The position numbers and the translations under genes are program-made. From positions 98,855-162,854 of the forward strand of contig NZ_JAJUWR010000016.1 in NCBI RefSeq assembly GCF_021390545.1: 64,000 nucleotides of DNA, in the 5' to 3' direction. The notes beneath the pieces were generated by a model, which saw nothing but the letters and a program-made list of their open reading frames with translations, searched no databases and was not told the origin of the DNA. Below, piece after piece: positions 38,677 through 47,455 of the stretch. Source of the stretch: Algoriphagus sp. AGSA1. Its GTDB lineage: Bacteria > Bacteroidota > Bacteroidia > Cytophagales > Cyclobacteriaceae. Positions within the stretch are counted from its first letter, which is position 1. Each line of letters opens with the position of its first letter.

Positions 38677-39345
38677 ATGCGAATTCTAGTCGTAGAAGAT
38701 GAGCCGGGGATTTCCGGGTTTTTAAAGCAAGGGTTGGAAGAGGAATCCTATCAGGTGGATATTGCTGAAAATGGTCGGTCAGGCCTTCAAATGGCACTTA
38801 GTGGAGATTATGATTTATTGCTGCTGGACTGGATGCTGCCTAGCATAAGCGGACTGGAGCTTTGCAGGACATTCCGAAAGCAATTTTCGGATACTCCTGT
38901 TGTTTTTCTTACCGCAAAAGACACGGTGGAAGAAACAATCGCAGGGCTACAGTCCGGGGCAAATGATTACATCAAAAAGCCCTTTCACTTTGAAGAATTA
39001 TTGGAGCGGATCCGTGTGCAGTTGCGGACCAAGGATATTTCGGAAGAAAAATATACACTTGGGCCAATTACCCTCTACACCGGAAGGCACCTGGTACTCA
39101 AAGAAGAGGCCGAAGTTCAGCTGACCCAAAAGGAGTTTGCACTGCTGGAATACCTGATGAAAAACAAAAATCAAGTGTGCAGACGCACCCAGATCATCGA
39201 GGAGGTGTGGGATATTCACTTTGAGTATAATACAGGAGTGATTGATGTTTTTATGAACTCACTCCGAAAAAAACTGCATTTCAACACCAATGAAGATTAC
39301 ATACAGACGGTGCGGGGAATAGGTTATATAGCCAGAGATCTATGA
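38677..39345 (+). CDS. OmpR/CusR-family response regulator
   Basis: 222 residues from ATG 38677 (MRILVVEDEPG); upstream in-frame starts add a non-conserved tail. The receiver domain has the phosphorylation site Asp51 in LLLLDWMLPS, Lys in YIKKPFHFEEL, and a winged-helix output domain (LTQKEFALLEYLMKN... RRTQIIEEVWDIHF... IQTVRGIGYIA). It overlaps the kinase gene by 4 bp and heads a regulator-kinase-pump-adaptor series, so it should activate heavy-metal efflux through the palindromes at 38485 and 40718. Confidence 0.95.
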   Translation: MRILVVEDEPGISGFLKQGLEEESYQVDIAENGRSGLQMALSGDYDLLLLDWMLPSISGLELCRTFRKQFSDTPVVFLTAKDTVEETIAGLQSGANDYIKKPFHFEELLERIRVQLRTKDISEEKYTLGPITLYTGRHLVLKEEAEVQLTQKEFALLEYLMKNKNQVCRRTQIIEEVWDIHFEYNTGVIDVFMNSLRKKLHFNTNEDYIQTVRGIGYIARDL

Positions 39346-40721
39346 ATGTTTCCTACAAAGAACAGATTGCACGTAGGCTTACGCTGGTCACGGCATTAAT
39401 TGTTTTGGTTGTGTTTGCCATCATTTATCTTGTGGTGAATTATACGGTGGTCCAGAGTATAGACAGGGAACTCAAGTTGGAGACTGATAAGCATGTAGGT
39501 CAGATTTTTCTGGTAAATGGCGAGATAAGGTTTGTTCATAAGGATGAATGGCTGGAACAGGAGCATAGCCAGATCCAGCTGAACCCAATATTTATAGAAA
39601 TCGTGGATATGCAAGGGGGATCTATGGATAAGTCCCCAAATCTAGGAGAACACCATTTGAGTTTTTATCCTGAACGGGCAGAAAATAATGAGGCGTGGAC
39701 ACAAAAGACTGGTGAAAGGGAAGTGCGTCAAATGCAGATTCCGCTGAATCATGAGGGAAAGCAGGAAGGGTATATGCTGGTAGCCAAGTCATTTGAAGAC
39801 GCCAGAGAACTGCTGACCAATCTGAGAAATATCTTGGTGTTGCTCTATCCGGGGATTCTTATTTCCCTGTTTTTGGCTATGCGGTATTTGGCCGGTAAAA
39901 GTATCCAGCCTATTCAGAAGATCATTCAGAAAACTAACCTGATTTCCCAAAGTAACCTGAATGAACGGATTCCGGTAGCTGATCCAAACGATGAAATAGC
40001 CCAACTAACGCTGTCAATCAATGGGCTGCTAGCCCGGTTGGAGCAGGCGTTGACCAGAGAGAAGCAATTCACTTCTGATGCCTCCCACGAGTTGCGTACT
40101 CCTCTAGCTGTATTACGAGGCACACTAGAAGTGCTGATCCGCAAACCGAGAACATCGGAGGAATATGTGGAAAAGATCAAAATGGTTTTGGGAAGTATAG
40201 ACCGTATGTCAGGGATGATTGATCAGTTACTTTCCCTGGCAAGAGCGGGCAAAGGGAAAATGAGCAGGGAAGAAGTGGAATTAGTTTCTTTTGCAAAGGA
40301 TTTTGCGCAGCAGGCAGAATTGGATTCAGGCAGGGAAATCAGATTGGAAACTAATCTTTCCAAGCCGCTTTTTATACAGGTCAATGAAAGATCCCTTCAG
40401 ATGATTTTGACTAATCTCACCCAAAATGCCGTCAAATATTCTTCTCCGAATACCAAAATCATGTTTCAATTAGGGATTCATGAAGGATCGCCATACCTAT
40501 TGATCAGAGATGAGGGAAAAGGGATAGCCAGGGAGTCATTGGATAAGATTTTTGATCCATTTTATAGAGAGGCAAATGATGCCGGAAATCCTGTTCAAGG
40601 CACAGGACTTGGACTCGCAATTGTAAAGAAACTAGCAACGGAATCCGGTATTCGGGTGGAGGTAGAAAGTGAAAAGGGCGAGGGCAGTACGTTTCGATTG
40701 ATTTTTAGCGCTGAGATTTAA
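39342..40721 (+). CDS. Sensor histidine kinase (CusS-like)
   Basis: 459 residues. Two membrane helices (about 13-33 and 160-185) flank a periplasmic sensor of about 125 residues; HAMP (about 188-240), HisKA with the phospho-accepting His249 in SDASHELRTPLAVLRG, and a C-terminal HATPase domain (LTQNAVKYSS; DEGKGIARES; GTGLGLAIVKKL) follow. Its stop overlaps the palindrome that marks the pump promoter. It probably senses periplasmic metal; no obvious metal-ligand cluster is visible in the sensor, so the metal is unknown. Confidence 0.94.
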   Translation: MNVSYKEQIARRLTLVTALIVLVVFAIIYLVVNYTVVQSIDRELKLETDKHVGQIFLVNGEIRFVHKDEWLEQEHSQIQLNPIFIEIVDMQGGSMDKSPNLGEHHLSFYPERAENNEAWTQKTGEREVRQMQIPLNHEGKQEGYMLVAKSFEDARELLTNLRNILVLLYPGILISLFLAMRYLAGKSIQPIQKIIQKTNLISQSNLNERIPVADPNDEIAQLTLSINGLLARLEQALTREKQFTSDASHELRTPLAVLRGTLEVLIRKPRTSEEYVEKIKMVLGSIDRMSGMIDQLLSLARAGKGKMSREEVELVSFAKDFAQQAELDSGREIRLETNLSKPLFIQVNERSLQMILTNLTQNAVKYSSPNTKIMFQLGIHEGSPYLLIRDEGKGIARESLDKIFDPFYREANDAGNPVQGTGLGLAIVKKLATESGIRVEVESEKGEGSTFRLIFSAEI

Positions 40722-40773
40722 GACAATCTTAAGGGAGTTTTTCGGGTGTAGAGAAGCCTTTGGGCGATTTTTG
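40718..40773 (+). promoter_or_regulatory. Response-regulator operator and promoter before the pump fusion gene
   Basis: Palindrome TTAAGA-CAA-TCTTAA at 40718-40732, overlapping the kinase stop, and a -7-like GATTTTTG at 40766-40773 (7/8), the two ends 41 bp apart. The arms are identical to those at 38485-38499. The pump start follows 23 bp later. Lack of a -33 TTG fits an activator-dependent promoter. Confidence 0.62.
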
Positions 40774-40795
40774 CATTTCAATTTCGACCTCTCGC

Positions 40796-43700
40796 ATGTT
40801 AGATAGAATTATACAATGGAGTATAGCCCATAAGCTGATCATCTTCATTTTTATGGCAGCCTGGATAGGTTTTGGAATTTTTGCTTTGGGCAATCTGCCT
40901 ATAGGCGCTGTGCCTGACGTCACCACGAACCAAGTACAGGTGATCACCACTTCCCGGAATCTTGCGACCGAAGATGTGGAGAAATACTTGACTTATCCGG
41001 TGGAGCTGGAAATGGCAAATCTCCCGGGAGTGACCGAAATCCGCTCCGTGTCCAAATTTGGACTTTCGGTAGTTACGATTGTTTTCGAGGATAAAATGGG
41101 AACTTATCTTCCGCGTCAACTAATTGCGGAGCGCATCAAAATAGCAGAAGAAAGCATCCCTGCAGGTTTTGGCTCACCGGTAATGGGACCTATTTCCACC
41201 GGTCTGGGAGAGATTTTCCAGTATGTGATCGATGTGGAACCGGGCTATGAAAGCGAATACGATATAACTGATCTGCGTACTATTCAAGATTGGGTAGTCA
41301 GGAGACAGCTTTCGGGCATAGAAGGGGTGGTGGAAGTAAATACCTGGGGTGGTTTTCTAAAGCAATATGAGGTCGCCATTAATCCTGAGCGATTGAAGGG
41401 GATGCAGATCGATATTGCCGAGGTGTATCACGCTTTGGAACAGAATAACTCCATAGCCGGTGGCGGATACATAGAAAAAACCAACGAAAGCTTCTTTATC
41501 CGAGGAGAAGGATTGGTGTCGAGCTTGGACGATATAAGGAATATAGTAGTAGAAGTGAGGAATGGAGCTCCTGTATATATCCGTGATATTGCCGAAGTAG
41601 GCTTTGGTCATGCGAATAGATTTGGGGCGATCACCGCAAACGGCGAAGGGGAAAAAGTATTGGGACAGGTGATGATGCTGAAAGGAGCGGATTCCAAAGG
41701 GACGATTGATCGGGTGAAGGAGAGATTGGAAGAAATGAAGGCCTCTCTTCCTGAGGGTATTGTCATCAATGGATTTTTGGACAGATCTGAATTGATCGGA
41801 AGAACGACCTTTACGATTGCCGAAAACCTGATTTTGGGTTGTCTGATCGTGGTTTTTGTGGTGGTGTTACTTCTGGGGAATTTACGTTCTGGATTGGTGG
41901 TAGCCTCAGTGATTCCCCTGAGTTTGCTTTTTGCACTCTCCATGATGTACATCTTTGGAGTCGATGCCAATCTGATGAGTTTGGGCGCGATCGACTTTGG
42001 GATTATCATCGATGGCGCAGTGATTATTGTAGAGTTTATTGCCTTCCAATTCACCAGAGCAGATCATCAGCTGGCGGGATTGTCTAAGTCGCAAAGGCAG
42101 GATAAGAAGGATGAAATTTCCTTTACAGGAGCCTCCAAAATGATGCACTCGGCAGTTTTTGGACAAATCATTATCATCATTGTGTTTATCCCGATTTTAT
42201 CCCTGACAGGTGTAGAGGGAAAGATGTTTCGCCCGATGGCTGAAGTTTTTTCCTTTGCCTTGATCGGGGCAATGATTTTGGGTCTGACCTATGTTCCGGT
42301 AGTTTCAGCATTATTTCTCAAGACCACACCTCCGGGGCCAAAGAATATATCCACAAGAATAATCAATGGGCTAAATAAGATTTACGAACCGGCGATTACC
42401 TGGGCATTAGCTCATACTAGGGCGGTGCTGATTACTGCCTTTGGGTTGTTGGTTGGAGCGGTTTTTCTTTTCACTTCGATGGGATCTGAGTTTGTGCCTA
42501 CCCTGGATGAGGGGGACTTCGTGATTCAGCCTATGTTGAAAACAGGAACTACGCTGACCAACACGGTGGCAACTATCACTGAGATAGAGAAAATCTTAAA
42601 AGAATTCCCGGAAGTGAACCAGGTAGTGACCCGAATCGGTGCCGCTGAGATTCCCACAGACCCCATGTCCATGGAGGAGAGTGATGTGATCGTGACATTG
42701 AAACCTCGCTCAGAATGGACTACTGTGGAAACCAAGGATGAACTTGCAGATAAATTCAAAGAAGCACTGGAAGTGATCCCTGGAATGGAATACGAATTTA
42801 CCCAACCTATAGAAATGCGTTTTAATGAATTGATTACCGGTGTACGTGCCGATTTAGCTATCAAAGTGTTTGGTGAGGATCTGGACGTGTTGCTGAAAAC
42901 AGCTGAGGAAATCGAAGCTGCCATACAGGGCGTAGAAGGTGCTGCGGATATTATATTGGAGAAAGTAGATGGACTTCCCCAGATGAAGATTGAGTACAAC
43001 CGTGGCAAAATTGCCAAGTTCGGGTTGAATATTTCTGATCTGAACGAGGTCGTGACCATGGGGTTTGCTGGGATGACTGCAGGGACTGTCTTCGAAGGAG
43101 AGAAGCAATTTGATTTGGTGGTGAGATTTGCGGAGCCTTTCCGCAAGGACATCAGACATCTGGAGCAGACTTCCATCCAGCTTCCCAATGGAGGCTCAGT
43201 GCCGCTTTCTGAGTTGGCAACCATCAGCTACACCAAAGGACCTGCGAAGATCTCCAGGGACAATACCAACCGAAGAGTGGTGATCGGCGTGAATGTAAGA
43301 AATCGTGACTTACAGTCTGTGGTAGATGATATTCAGGGAATTATTGCCAGCCAAATTAATCTTCCGGAAGGTTATAGAGTGGACTATGGAGGGCAGTTTG
43401 AGAATCTCCAAAAGGCCAGAAACAGGCTGATGATTGCCGTTCCGATTGCCTTATTTCTGATTTTCGTGCTGCTTTATTTTGCATTTTCTTCTACCCGTGA
43501 CGCACTGATGATTTACTCTGCGATTCCGCTTTCGGCAATAGGAGGAATAGTGCTGCTTTGGATCAGGGATATGCCGTTTAGTATTTCCGCCGGTGTGGGG
43601 TTTATTGCTCTTTTTGGTATAGCCGTGCTGAACGGAATCGTGCTGATAGAACATTTCAAATCCATGGAGTCCCATTACATCAACATCAAGGACTTAGTGA

Positions 43701-45118
43701 TAAAAGGTGCAAAGGAACGCTTGAGACCCGTATTGCTTACTGCTTCTGCCGCTGCATTGGGCTTTTTGCCGATGGCAATTTCTAATTCCGCAGGGGCTGA
43801 AGTGCAGCGTCCGCTTGCTACTGTGGTTGTGGGAGGATTGATTTCGGCCACGTTACTGACTTTGATTGTGCTTCCGGTGCTCTATGTTTTGTTTAAAACC
43901 AAATCCGGACTGTCTTCTTCATCCAAAAAAGTGTTGACCTCCTTGGCGTTATTTTCCATGTGTACTTTTGCTGTGCGGGCACAGGAGTCTCCGCTTACAC
44001 TGGAGCAAGCTGTAGAGCTGGGATTGGAGAGAAATCTCACAATAAAGGCCGCTGACAAGTCGCTTGAGATGGCCACTGCCAAGGTCGCCCAGGGCTGGAA
44101 TCTGGACAAGACGAGTGTTTATTATGCGGAGGACAAAAATGACCTCGCCGAAAATGGGATTTACAATAGGAAATGGGGGTTAAGCCAAAGTTTCGCCTTT
44201 CCGACGCTTTATGGAGCACAGAAAAACGCCTTGGAAGCTGGTGCAGAAATGCAACTCAGTCAGTTTGAATTGCAGAAGAGAATGCTGGAAGGTGAGATTA
44301 GCAAGGGATTTATAACAGTAAAATACTGGCAGGAACTGATCGGGAATTATGGGTATTTGGACTCACTCTATGCTGAATTTACCCGCGCAGCTTCCCGGAA
44401 ATTTGAAACCGGAGAAAGTAACTATCTGGAGAAATTGACAGCTGAAGGTAAGCGGCAGGAAATCAGTCTCAAGAGTAATGAGGCCAATGAAAACTACCTG
44501 ATGGCGCTGGATCACTTGAAATTATTGCTGAATTGGGAAGGAGAACTCGTGCTTTCGGAAGAGGATGTTTCACTGGACTCTTCTCTACCCGAAGACTGGG
44601 CTATGCATCCCGGTGTGGAATATTATGAAAATGCCGTCAAACAGTCTGCATATCTGATTCAGACTGAAAAGAGAAAACTGCTTCCCGATATAAGTCTAGA
44701 GGTATTCCGTGGGACTAATCCCGGAGCAAATGCAAAGATTTATCCAGGGTTTCAGGCGGGGATTTCCGTTCCTCTATTTTTTGGAGCGCAAAAGTCACAT
44801 ATCAAAACCAGCGAATACCAACAGCAAAAAATCCAACTCGAAGCAGAGCAGTATAGGAATCAGCTGGAAAGTCATGCCCAGCAATTGGGACGGCAGTTAG
44901 ATCAGAATATCCGCGTCATAAATTATTATGAAGCCGAAGGCAAAACGCTTTCGGTTCAAATACTGGAACAAGCCAGGCGATCCTACCAAGAAGGAGAAAT
45001 TGATTTTCTCCAGTACGTGCAGCTGATAGAGAATTCTAGGACGATTACCCTACAGTACCTGCAAAGCAAATTTGCCTATCAACAAACTATTTTGGACATC
45101 AACTACCTTCTGAACTGA
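40796..45118 (+). CDS. CzcA-type heavy-metal RND pump fused to a TolC-like outer-membrane factor
   Basis: 1,440 residues from ATG 40796 (MLDRIIQWSIAHKL). Residues 1 to about 1030 form a complete HME-RND permease, with the TM4 signature AIDFGIIIDGAVIIVE (Asp near 400 and 405), as in divalent-cation pumps of the CzcA/CnrA type and unlike the monovalent CusA form. After the last helix comes a basic linker (KTKSGLSSSSKK), a hydrophobic segment VLTSLALFSMCTFAV and AVRA/QES, which looks like an internal signal peptide (possible cut after Ala1062). The remaining 380 residues are a TolC/OEP domain starting LTLEQAVELGLERN. One polypeptide thus encodes the inner-membrane pump and the outer-membrane channel. 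The adaptor gene overlaps its stop by 1 bp. Confidence 0.93.
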   Translation: MLDRIIQWSIAHKLIIFIFMAAWIGFGIFALGNLPIGAVPDVTTNQVQVITTSRNLATEDVEKYLTYPVELEMANLPGVTEIRSVSKFGLSVVTIVFEDKMGTYLPRQLIAERIKIAEESIPAGFGSPVMGPISTGLGEIFQYVIDVEPGYESEYDITDLRTIQDWVVRRQLSGIEGVVEVNTWGGFLKQYEVAINPERLKGMQIDIAEVYHALEQNNSIAGGGYIEKTNESFFIRGEGLVSSLDDIRNIVVEVRNGAPVYIRDIAEVGFGHANRFGAITANGEGEKVLGQVMMLKGADSKGTIDRVKERLEEMKASLPEGIVINGFLDRSELIGRTTFTIAENLILGCLIVVFVVVLLLGNLRSGLVVASVIPLSLLFALSMMYIFGVDANLMSLGAIDFGIIIDGAVIIVEFIAFQFTRADHQLAGLSKSQRQDKKDEISFTGASKMMHSAVFGQIIIIIVFIPILSLTGVEGKMFRPMAEVFSFALIGAMILGLTYVPVVSALFLKTTPPGPKNISTRIINGLNKIYEPAITWALAHTRAVLITAFGLLVGAVFLFTSMGSEFVPTLDEGDFVIQPMLKTGTTLTNTVATITEIEKILKEFPEVNQVVTRIGAAEIPTDPMSMEESDVIVTLKPRSEWTTVETKDELADKFKEALEVIPGMEYEFTQPIEMRFNELITGVRADLAIKVFGEDLDVLLKTAEEIEAAIQGVEGAADIILEKVDGLPQMKIEYNRGKIAKFGLNISDLNEVVTMGFAGMTAGTVFEGEKQFDLVVRFAEPFRKDIRHLEQTSIQLPNGGSVPLSELATISYTKGPAKISRDNTNRRVVIGVNVRNRDLQSVVDDIQGIIASQINLPEGYRVDYGGQFENLQKARNRLMIAVPIALFLIFVLLYFAFSSTRDALMIYSAIPLSAIGGIVLLWIRDMPFSISAGVGFIALFGIAVLNGIVLIEHFKSMESHYINIKDLVIKGAKERLRPVLLTASAAALGFLPMAISNSAGAEVQRPLATVVVGGLISATLLTLIVLPVLYVLFKTKSGLSSSSKKVLTSLALFSMCTFAVRAQESPLTLEQAVELGLERNLTIKAADKSLEMATAKVAQGWNLDKTSVYYAEDKNDLAENGIYNRKWGLSQSFAFPTLYGAQKNALEAGAEMQLSQFELQKRMLEGEISKGFITVKYWQELIGNYGYLDSLYAEFTRAASRKFETGESNYLEKLTAEGKRQEISLKSNEANENYLMALDHLKLLLNWEGELVLSEEDVSLDSSLPEDWAMHPGVEYYENAVKQSAYLIQTEKRKLLPDISLEVFRGTNPGANAKIYPGFQAGISVPLFFGAQKSHIKTSEYQQQKIQLEAEQYRNQLESHAQQLGRQLDQNIRVINYYEAEGKTLSVQILEQARRSYQEGEIDFLQYVQLIENSRTITLQYLQSKFAYQQTILDINYLLN

Positions 45119-46272
45119 TGAAGAACTTCCTTATAAAATCAATCCTTAATGCCTCACTTTTGGCGAGCAGTCTTTTGCTCTTTCATTGCAACGGACAAGA
45201 CACCTCTGAAGCTGTAGAAGTGGAAGCTGGAATATCCTCAGGCCCATTTATAATGGTTTCCCAAAAGCAGTTTGAGACGATGAAGATGGCTTGGGGAAGC
45301 CCGAGACTGGAGGAATTCTCGGATGGCCTGTCGGTGCAGGGAATGGTAAAAGTTCCTGTGGAGGGAATCCAGGAGATTTCGGCTTTTTTTGGAGGCTATG
45401 TCAGTGGGTTGAATAAGCTGGAAGGGGAATCTGTACGAAAAGGGGAGGTGCTTTTCTATCTGGAAAACCCTGATTTCATCCGGCTTCAGCAGGATTTCCT
45501 GGAGACAACTAGCCAATTGGGGTATTTGGAGGCAGAGTATGAGCGCCAAAAGACCCTGTATGGGGAACAGATCTCTGCACAAAAAATCTACTTGAAAGCG
45601 GAGGCGGACTATCAGGGATCCAAAGCCAAGGCAGAAAGTTTGAAGCGTCAGTTGGCAATGATCAATATCAATGCAGATCAGTTGAATCCGGAGAATATCC
45701 GCTCAAAAGTTCCAGTGCTATCACCCATTGCGGGGTTTGTGGATGGAATCCACTTGGTACAGGGTTCATTTTTGGCTGTTGGAGGAAAGGCCATGACAAT
45801 CATTAGCAAAGAACACTTACATATAGAATTGGTGATTTTCGAGAAGGATGCGGCGAATGTCCATAAGGGGCAGAGAGTGCAGGTTTCCATTCCTGATCTG
45901 CCCGGGAGAACTTTCGAGGCCGAGGTGTTTGTAGTGGGCCAGTCGATCAATACTGAGCGTCAGATCAATGTGCATGCACATATGCTGAATGAAAAAGAAG
46001 GGGAAATGCTTGTCCCGGGTATGTTTTTGGAAGCCAAACTGATCCAGGATCCCAAAGAAGCTTGGGTGGTTCCTGTGACTGCTGTGGTGGTATCCGATGG
46101 AGAAAGCTATGTGCTGGTGCAGCGGGAAAAAACTGAGAATGGATTCAAATTGGAGAAGGTGGTAGTGAAGACGGATTTGGAAAGTGATGGGATGATAGAG
46201 CTATTGCCGAATGAAGTACTTGATGAGAACACGGTTATTTTGACGCGTGGAGGCTTTAATCTGCTGCCTTAG
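45118..46272 (+). CDS. CzcB/CusB-type periplasmic adaptor lipoprotein
   Basis: 384 residues. A lipoprotein signal ends at Cys24 (LLLFHC). The lipoyl halves (EISAFFGGYVSGLNKLEGESVRKGEVLFYLENPD and VLSPIAGFVDGIHLVQGSFLAVGG, quoted here by position about 80-115 and 200-225) flank a helical hairpin; a beta-barrel and membrane-proximal domain follow. It completes the metal efflux complex with the fused pump/channel. The start codon overlaps the pump stop (1 bp), so translation is coupled. No separate TolC gene is adjacent, as expected if the channel comes from the fusion. Confidence 0.93.
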   Translation: MKNFLIKSILNASLLASSLLLFHCNGQDTSEAVEVEAGISSGPFIMVSQKQFETMKMAWGSPRLEEFSDGLSVQGMVKVPVEGIQEISAFFGGYVSGLNKLEGESVRKGEVLFYLENPDFIRLQQDFLETTSQLGYLEAEYERQKTLYGEQISAQKIYLKAEADYQGSKAKAESLKRQLAMININADQLNPENIRSKVPVLSPIAGFVDGIHLVQGSFLAVGGKAMTIISKEHLHIELVIFEKDAANVHKGQRVQVSIPDLPGRTFEAEVFVVGQSINTERQINVHAHMLNEKEGEMLVPGMFLEAKLIQDPKEAWVVPVTAVVVSDGESYVLVQREKTENGFKLEKVVVKTDLESDGMIELLPNEVLDENTVILTRGGFNLLP

Positions 46273-46383
46273 GGGTGCTGTAACCGCGGTGATCACGGAG
46301 GTTTCCGCAGAGAACGCAGCTGGTTTATAGTTACGTCGCTGTGCTGCTTCTCCAGAAGCTGCACTTAGCACTTACTTGGCTCC

Positions 46384-46416
46384 AACAAAATGCAATCTCC
46401 TGATTGCTGTTTTGTT
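46384..46416. terminator. Hairpin after the metal-efflux operon (probable terminator)
   Basis: Interrupted stem: AACAAAA/TTTTGTT outside and GCAATC/GATTGC inside, loop TCCT. It lies 112 bp after the adaptor stop. The T-rich right arm could serve as a weak terminator tail. Just before it, 46283-46318 carries a low-complexity CGGTGATCACGGAGG-type stretch. Confidence 0.45.
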
Positions 46417-46434
46417 AGCTGAAATTGATGAAGA

Positions 46435-46716
46435 TTGAGCGTGCTAAGCCGCTACATTTCCACAGAATTTGGATGTAAAGTATTAGTTGTTACCGGTTTG
46501 TCGTCTGATTATAATGCTGAATTTGTCACCGGTCCATCTCTCCCGGTTTCCGTGGAGGTCTTCGATGGCAGCAATAATAAAGTGGCAGATCTGACCAGTC
46601 AGGTTACTCAAAAAGCAAACAAGGTGAACATGACTCACCTTGGAAAAGGTACCTATTACTTAAAAGCCATCTTTAGGGGAGGTTTTATAGAGACAAAACG
46701 TGTTGTGATAGACTAG
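46435..46716 (+). CDS. Small protein or gene remnant with a T9SS-sorting-domain-like C-terminus
   Basis: A 93-codon frame without a good start (TTG at 46435, GTG at 46441, no ATG before residue 66). The last 55 residues (SVEVFDGSNNKVADLTSQV... LGKGTYYLKAIFRGGFIETK) follow the pattern of type A C-terminal sorting domains of Bacteroidota secreted proteins: a strand, 'L.kGTYyvK', another strand, then a Lys-Arg-hydrophobic end. No body of a secreted protein precedes it. It is more likely the tail of a decayed gene than a functional one. 46717-47018 shows no gene. Confidence 0.35.
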   Translation: MSVLSRYISTEFGCKVLVVTGLSSDYNAEFVTGPSLPVSVEVFDGSNNKVADLTSQVTQKANKVNMTHLGKGTYYLKAIFRGGFIETKRVVID

Positions 46717-47018
46717 ATAGGGGACTCCGACGCTATCCCAAAACGCGCGACATAGCTTACCCCCAGCTGCTTACTTTACAACAGGTTTTTGCTTACCACA
46801 TAGAAGGCGCAAGGGGCATAGAAATTCACTTCCCTTATGGACTTTTTACAAGGGTCAGTGACTCCGTCATTCCAACTAATACTTCTTCCCCTGTTACGTC
46901 ACTACAGTTCTTTAGCTGTCTATTATAAAAGAAAGTTTAATAAGTTGAGCTGTGGTTATTTTCGCGATGCTCTTTGGTACTAGAGTAGAAAAAATCTAAA
47001 AATAGGTTAGCCTTTTTT

Positions 47019-47050
47019 TTGTTCTCATCAATATATTGTAATATTGCAAT
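47019..47050 (+). promoter_or_regulatory. arsR promoter and ArsR operator 1
   Basis: -33 TTG at 47019-47021 and -7-like TAATATTG at 47039-47046 (7/8), spacing 17 bp. The 17-bp word TATTGTAATATTGCAAT at 47034-47050 overlaps the -7 element and matches operator 2 at 47425-47441 at 14 of 17 positions. Bound ArsR would block the promoter. Confidence 0.65.
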
Positions 47051-47063
47051 GAAACAACAAGCT

Positions 47064-47396
47064 ATGGGAGTCACCAAGACAGATTTATTTACTCAAGAGC
47101 AGAATGAGCTGGCACAGATTGCCAAAGTATTCGCACATCCGGCCCGGGTGGCGATTATCCAAATCCTGCTACGATCCAATACCTGTATCAATGGGGATCT
47201 GGTTCAAGAGTTGGGCTTGGCACAAGCTACAATCAGCCAACATCTGAGAGAACTCAAGCAAGTGGGTATTATACAAGGGACTATCGAAGGTGTTTCGGTA
47301 AGCTATTGCATAAACCCGGTCAGATGGGCGCATATTCAGCAATTGTTCAATGAAGTGTTTGATCAGTTTCAGGCCCCGGATAGTTCCTGTTGCTAA
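47064..47396 (+). CDS. arsR: ArsR-family metalloid-responsive repressor
   Basis: 110 residues from ATG 47064 (MGVTKTDLFTQEQNE). The alternative ATG at 47049 lies within the operator and before the predicted transcription start near 47052, so the later start is preferred. The winged helix is clear (VFAHPARVAIIQILL; LVQELGLAQATISQHLRELKQVGII). Cys residues in NTCINGD and a terminal SSCC are candidate arsenite ligands. It heads the ars operon and probably represses itself and the genes after operator 2. Confidence 0.9.
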   Translation: MGVTKTDLFTQEQNELAQIAKVFAHPARVAIIQILLRSNTCINGDLVQELGLAQATISQHLRELKQVGIIQGTIEGVSVSYCINPVRWAHIQQLFNEVFDQFQAPDSSCC

Positions 47397-47424
47397 TCAG
47401 GGATTAAAAAAATTTGTATTCATC

Positions 47425-47441
47425 TATCGTATTATCGCAAT
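47425..47441 (+). promoter_or_regulatory. ArsR operator 2
   Basis: TATCGTATTATCGCAAT, 14/17 identical to operator 1, lies 15 bp before the start of the DUF6428-like gene. A TTG at 47414-47416 precedes it, but no good -7 element is seen. It suggests a second point of control for the three downstream genes. Confidence 0.6.
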
Positions 47442-47455
47442 AAACAAATTGAATC

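Noticed and set aside
42526..43224. 232-codon minus-strand frame opposite the metal pump
   Set aside because: Ser-rich antisense shadow of the conserved HME-RND gene.
46276..46320. CGGTGATCACGGAGG-type stretch after the adaptor gene, considered as a mobile-element end
   Set aside because: Similar low-complexity words occur at about 17600 and 38430, but no inverted ends, target duplications or transposase are present.
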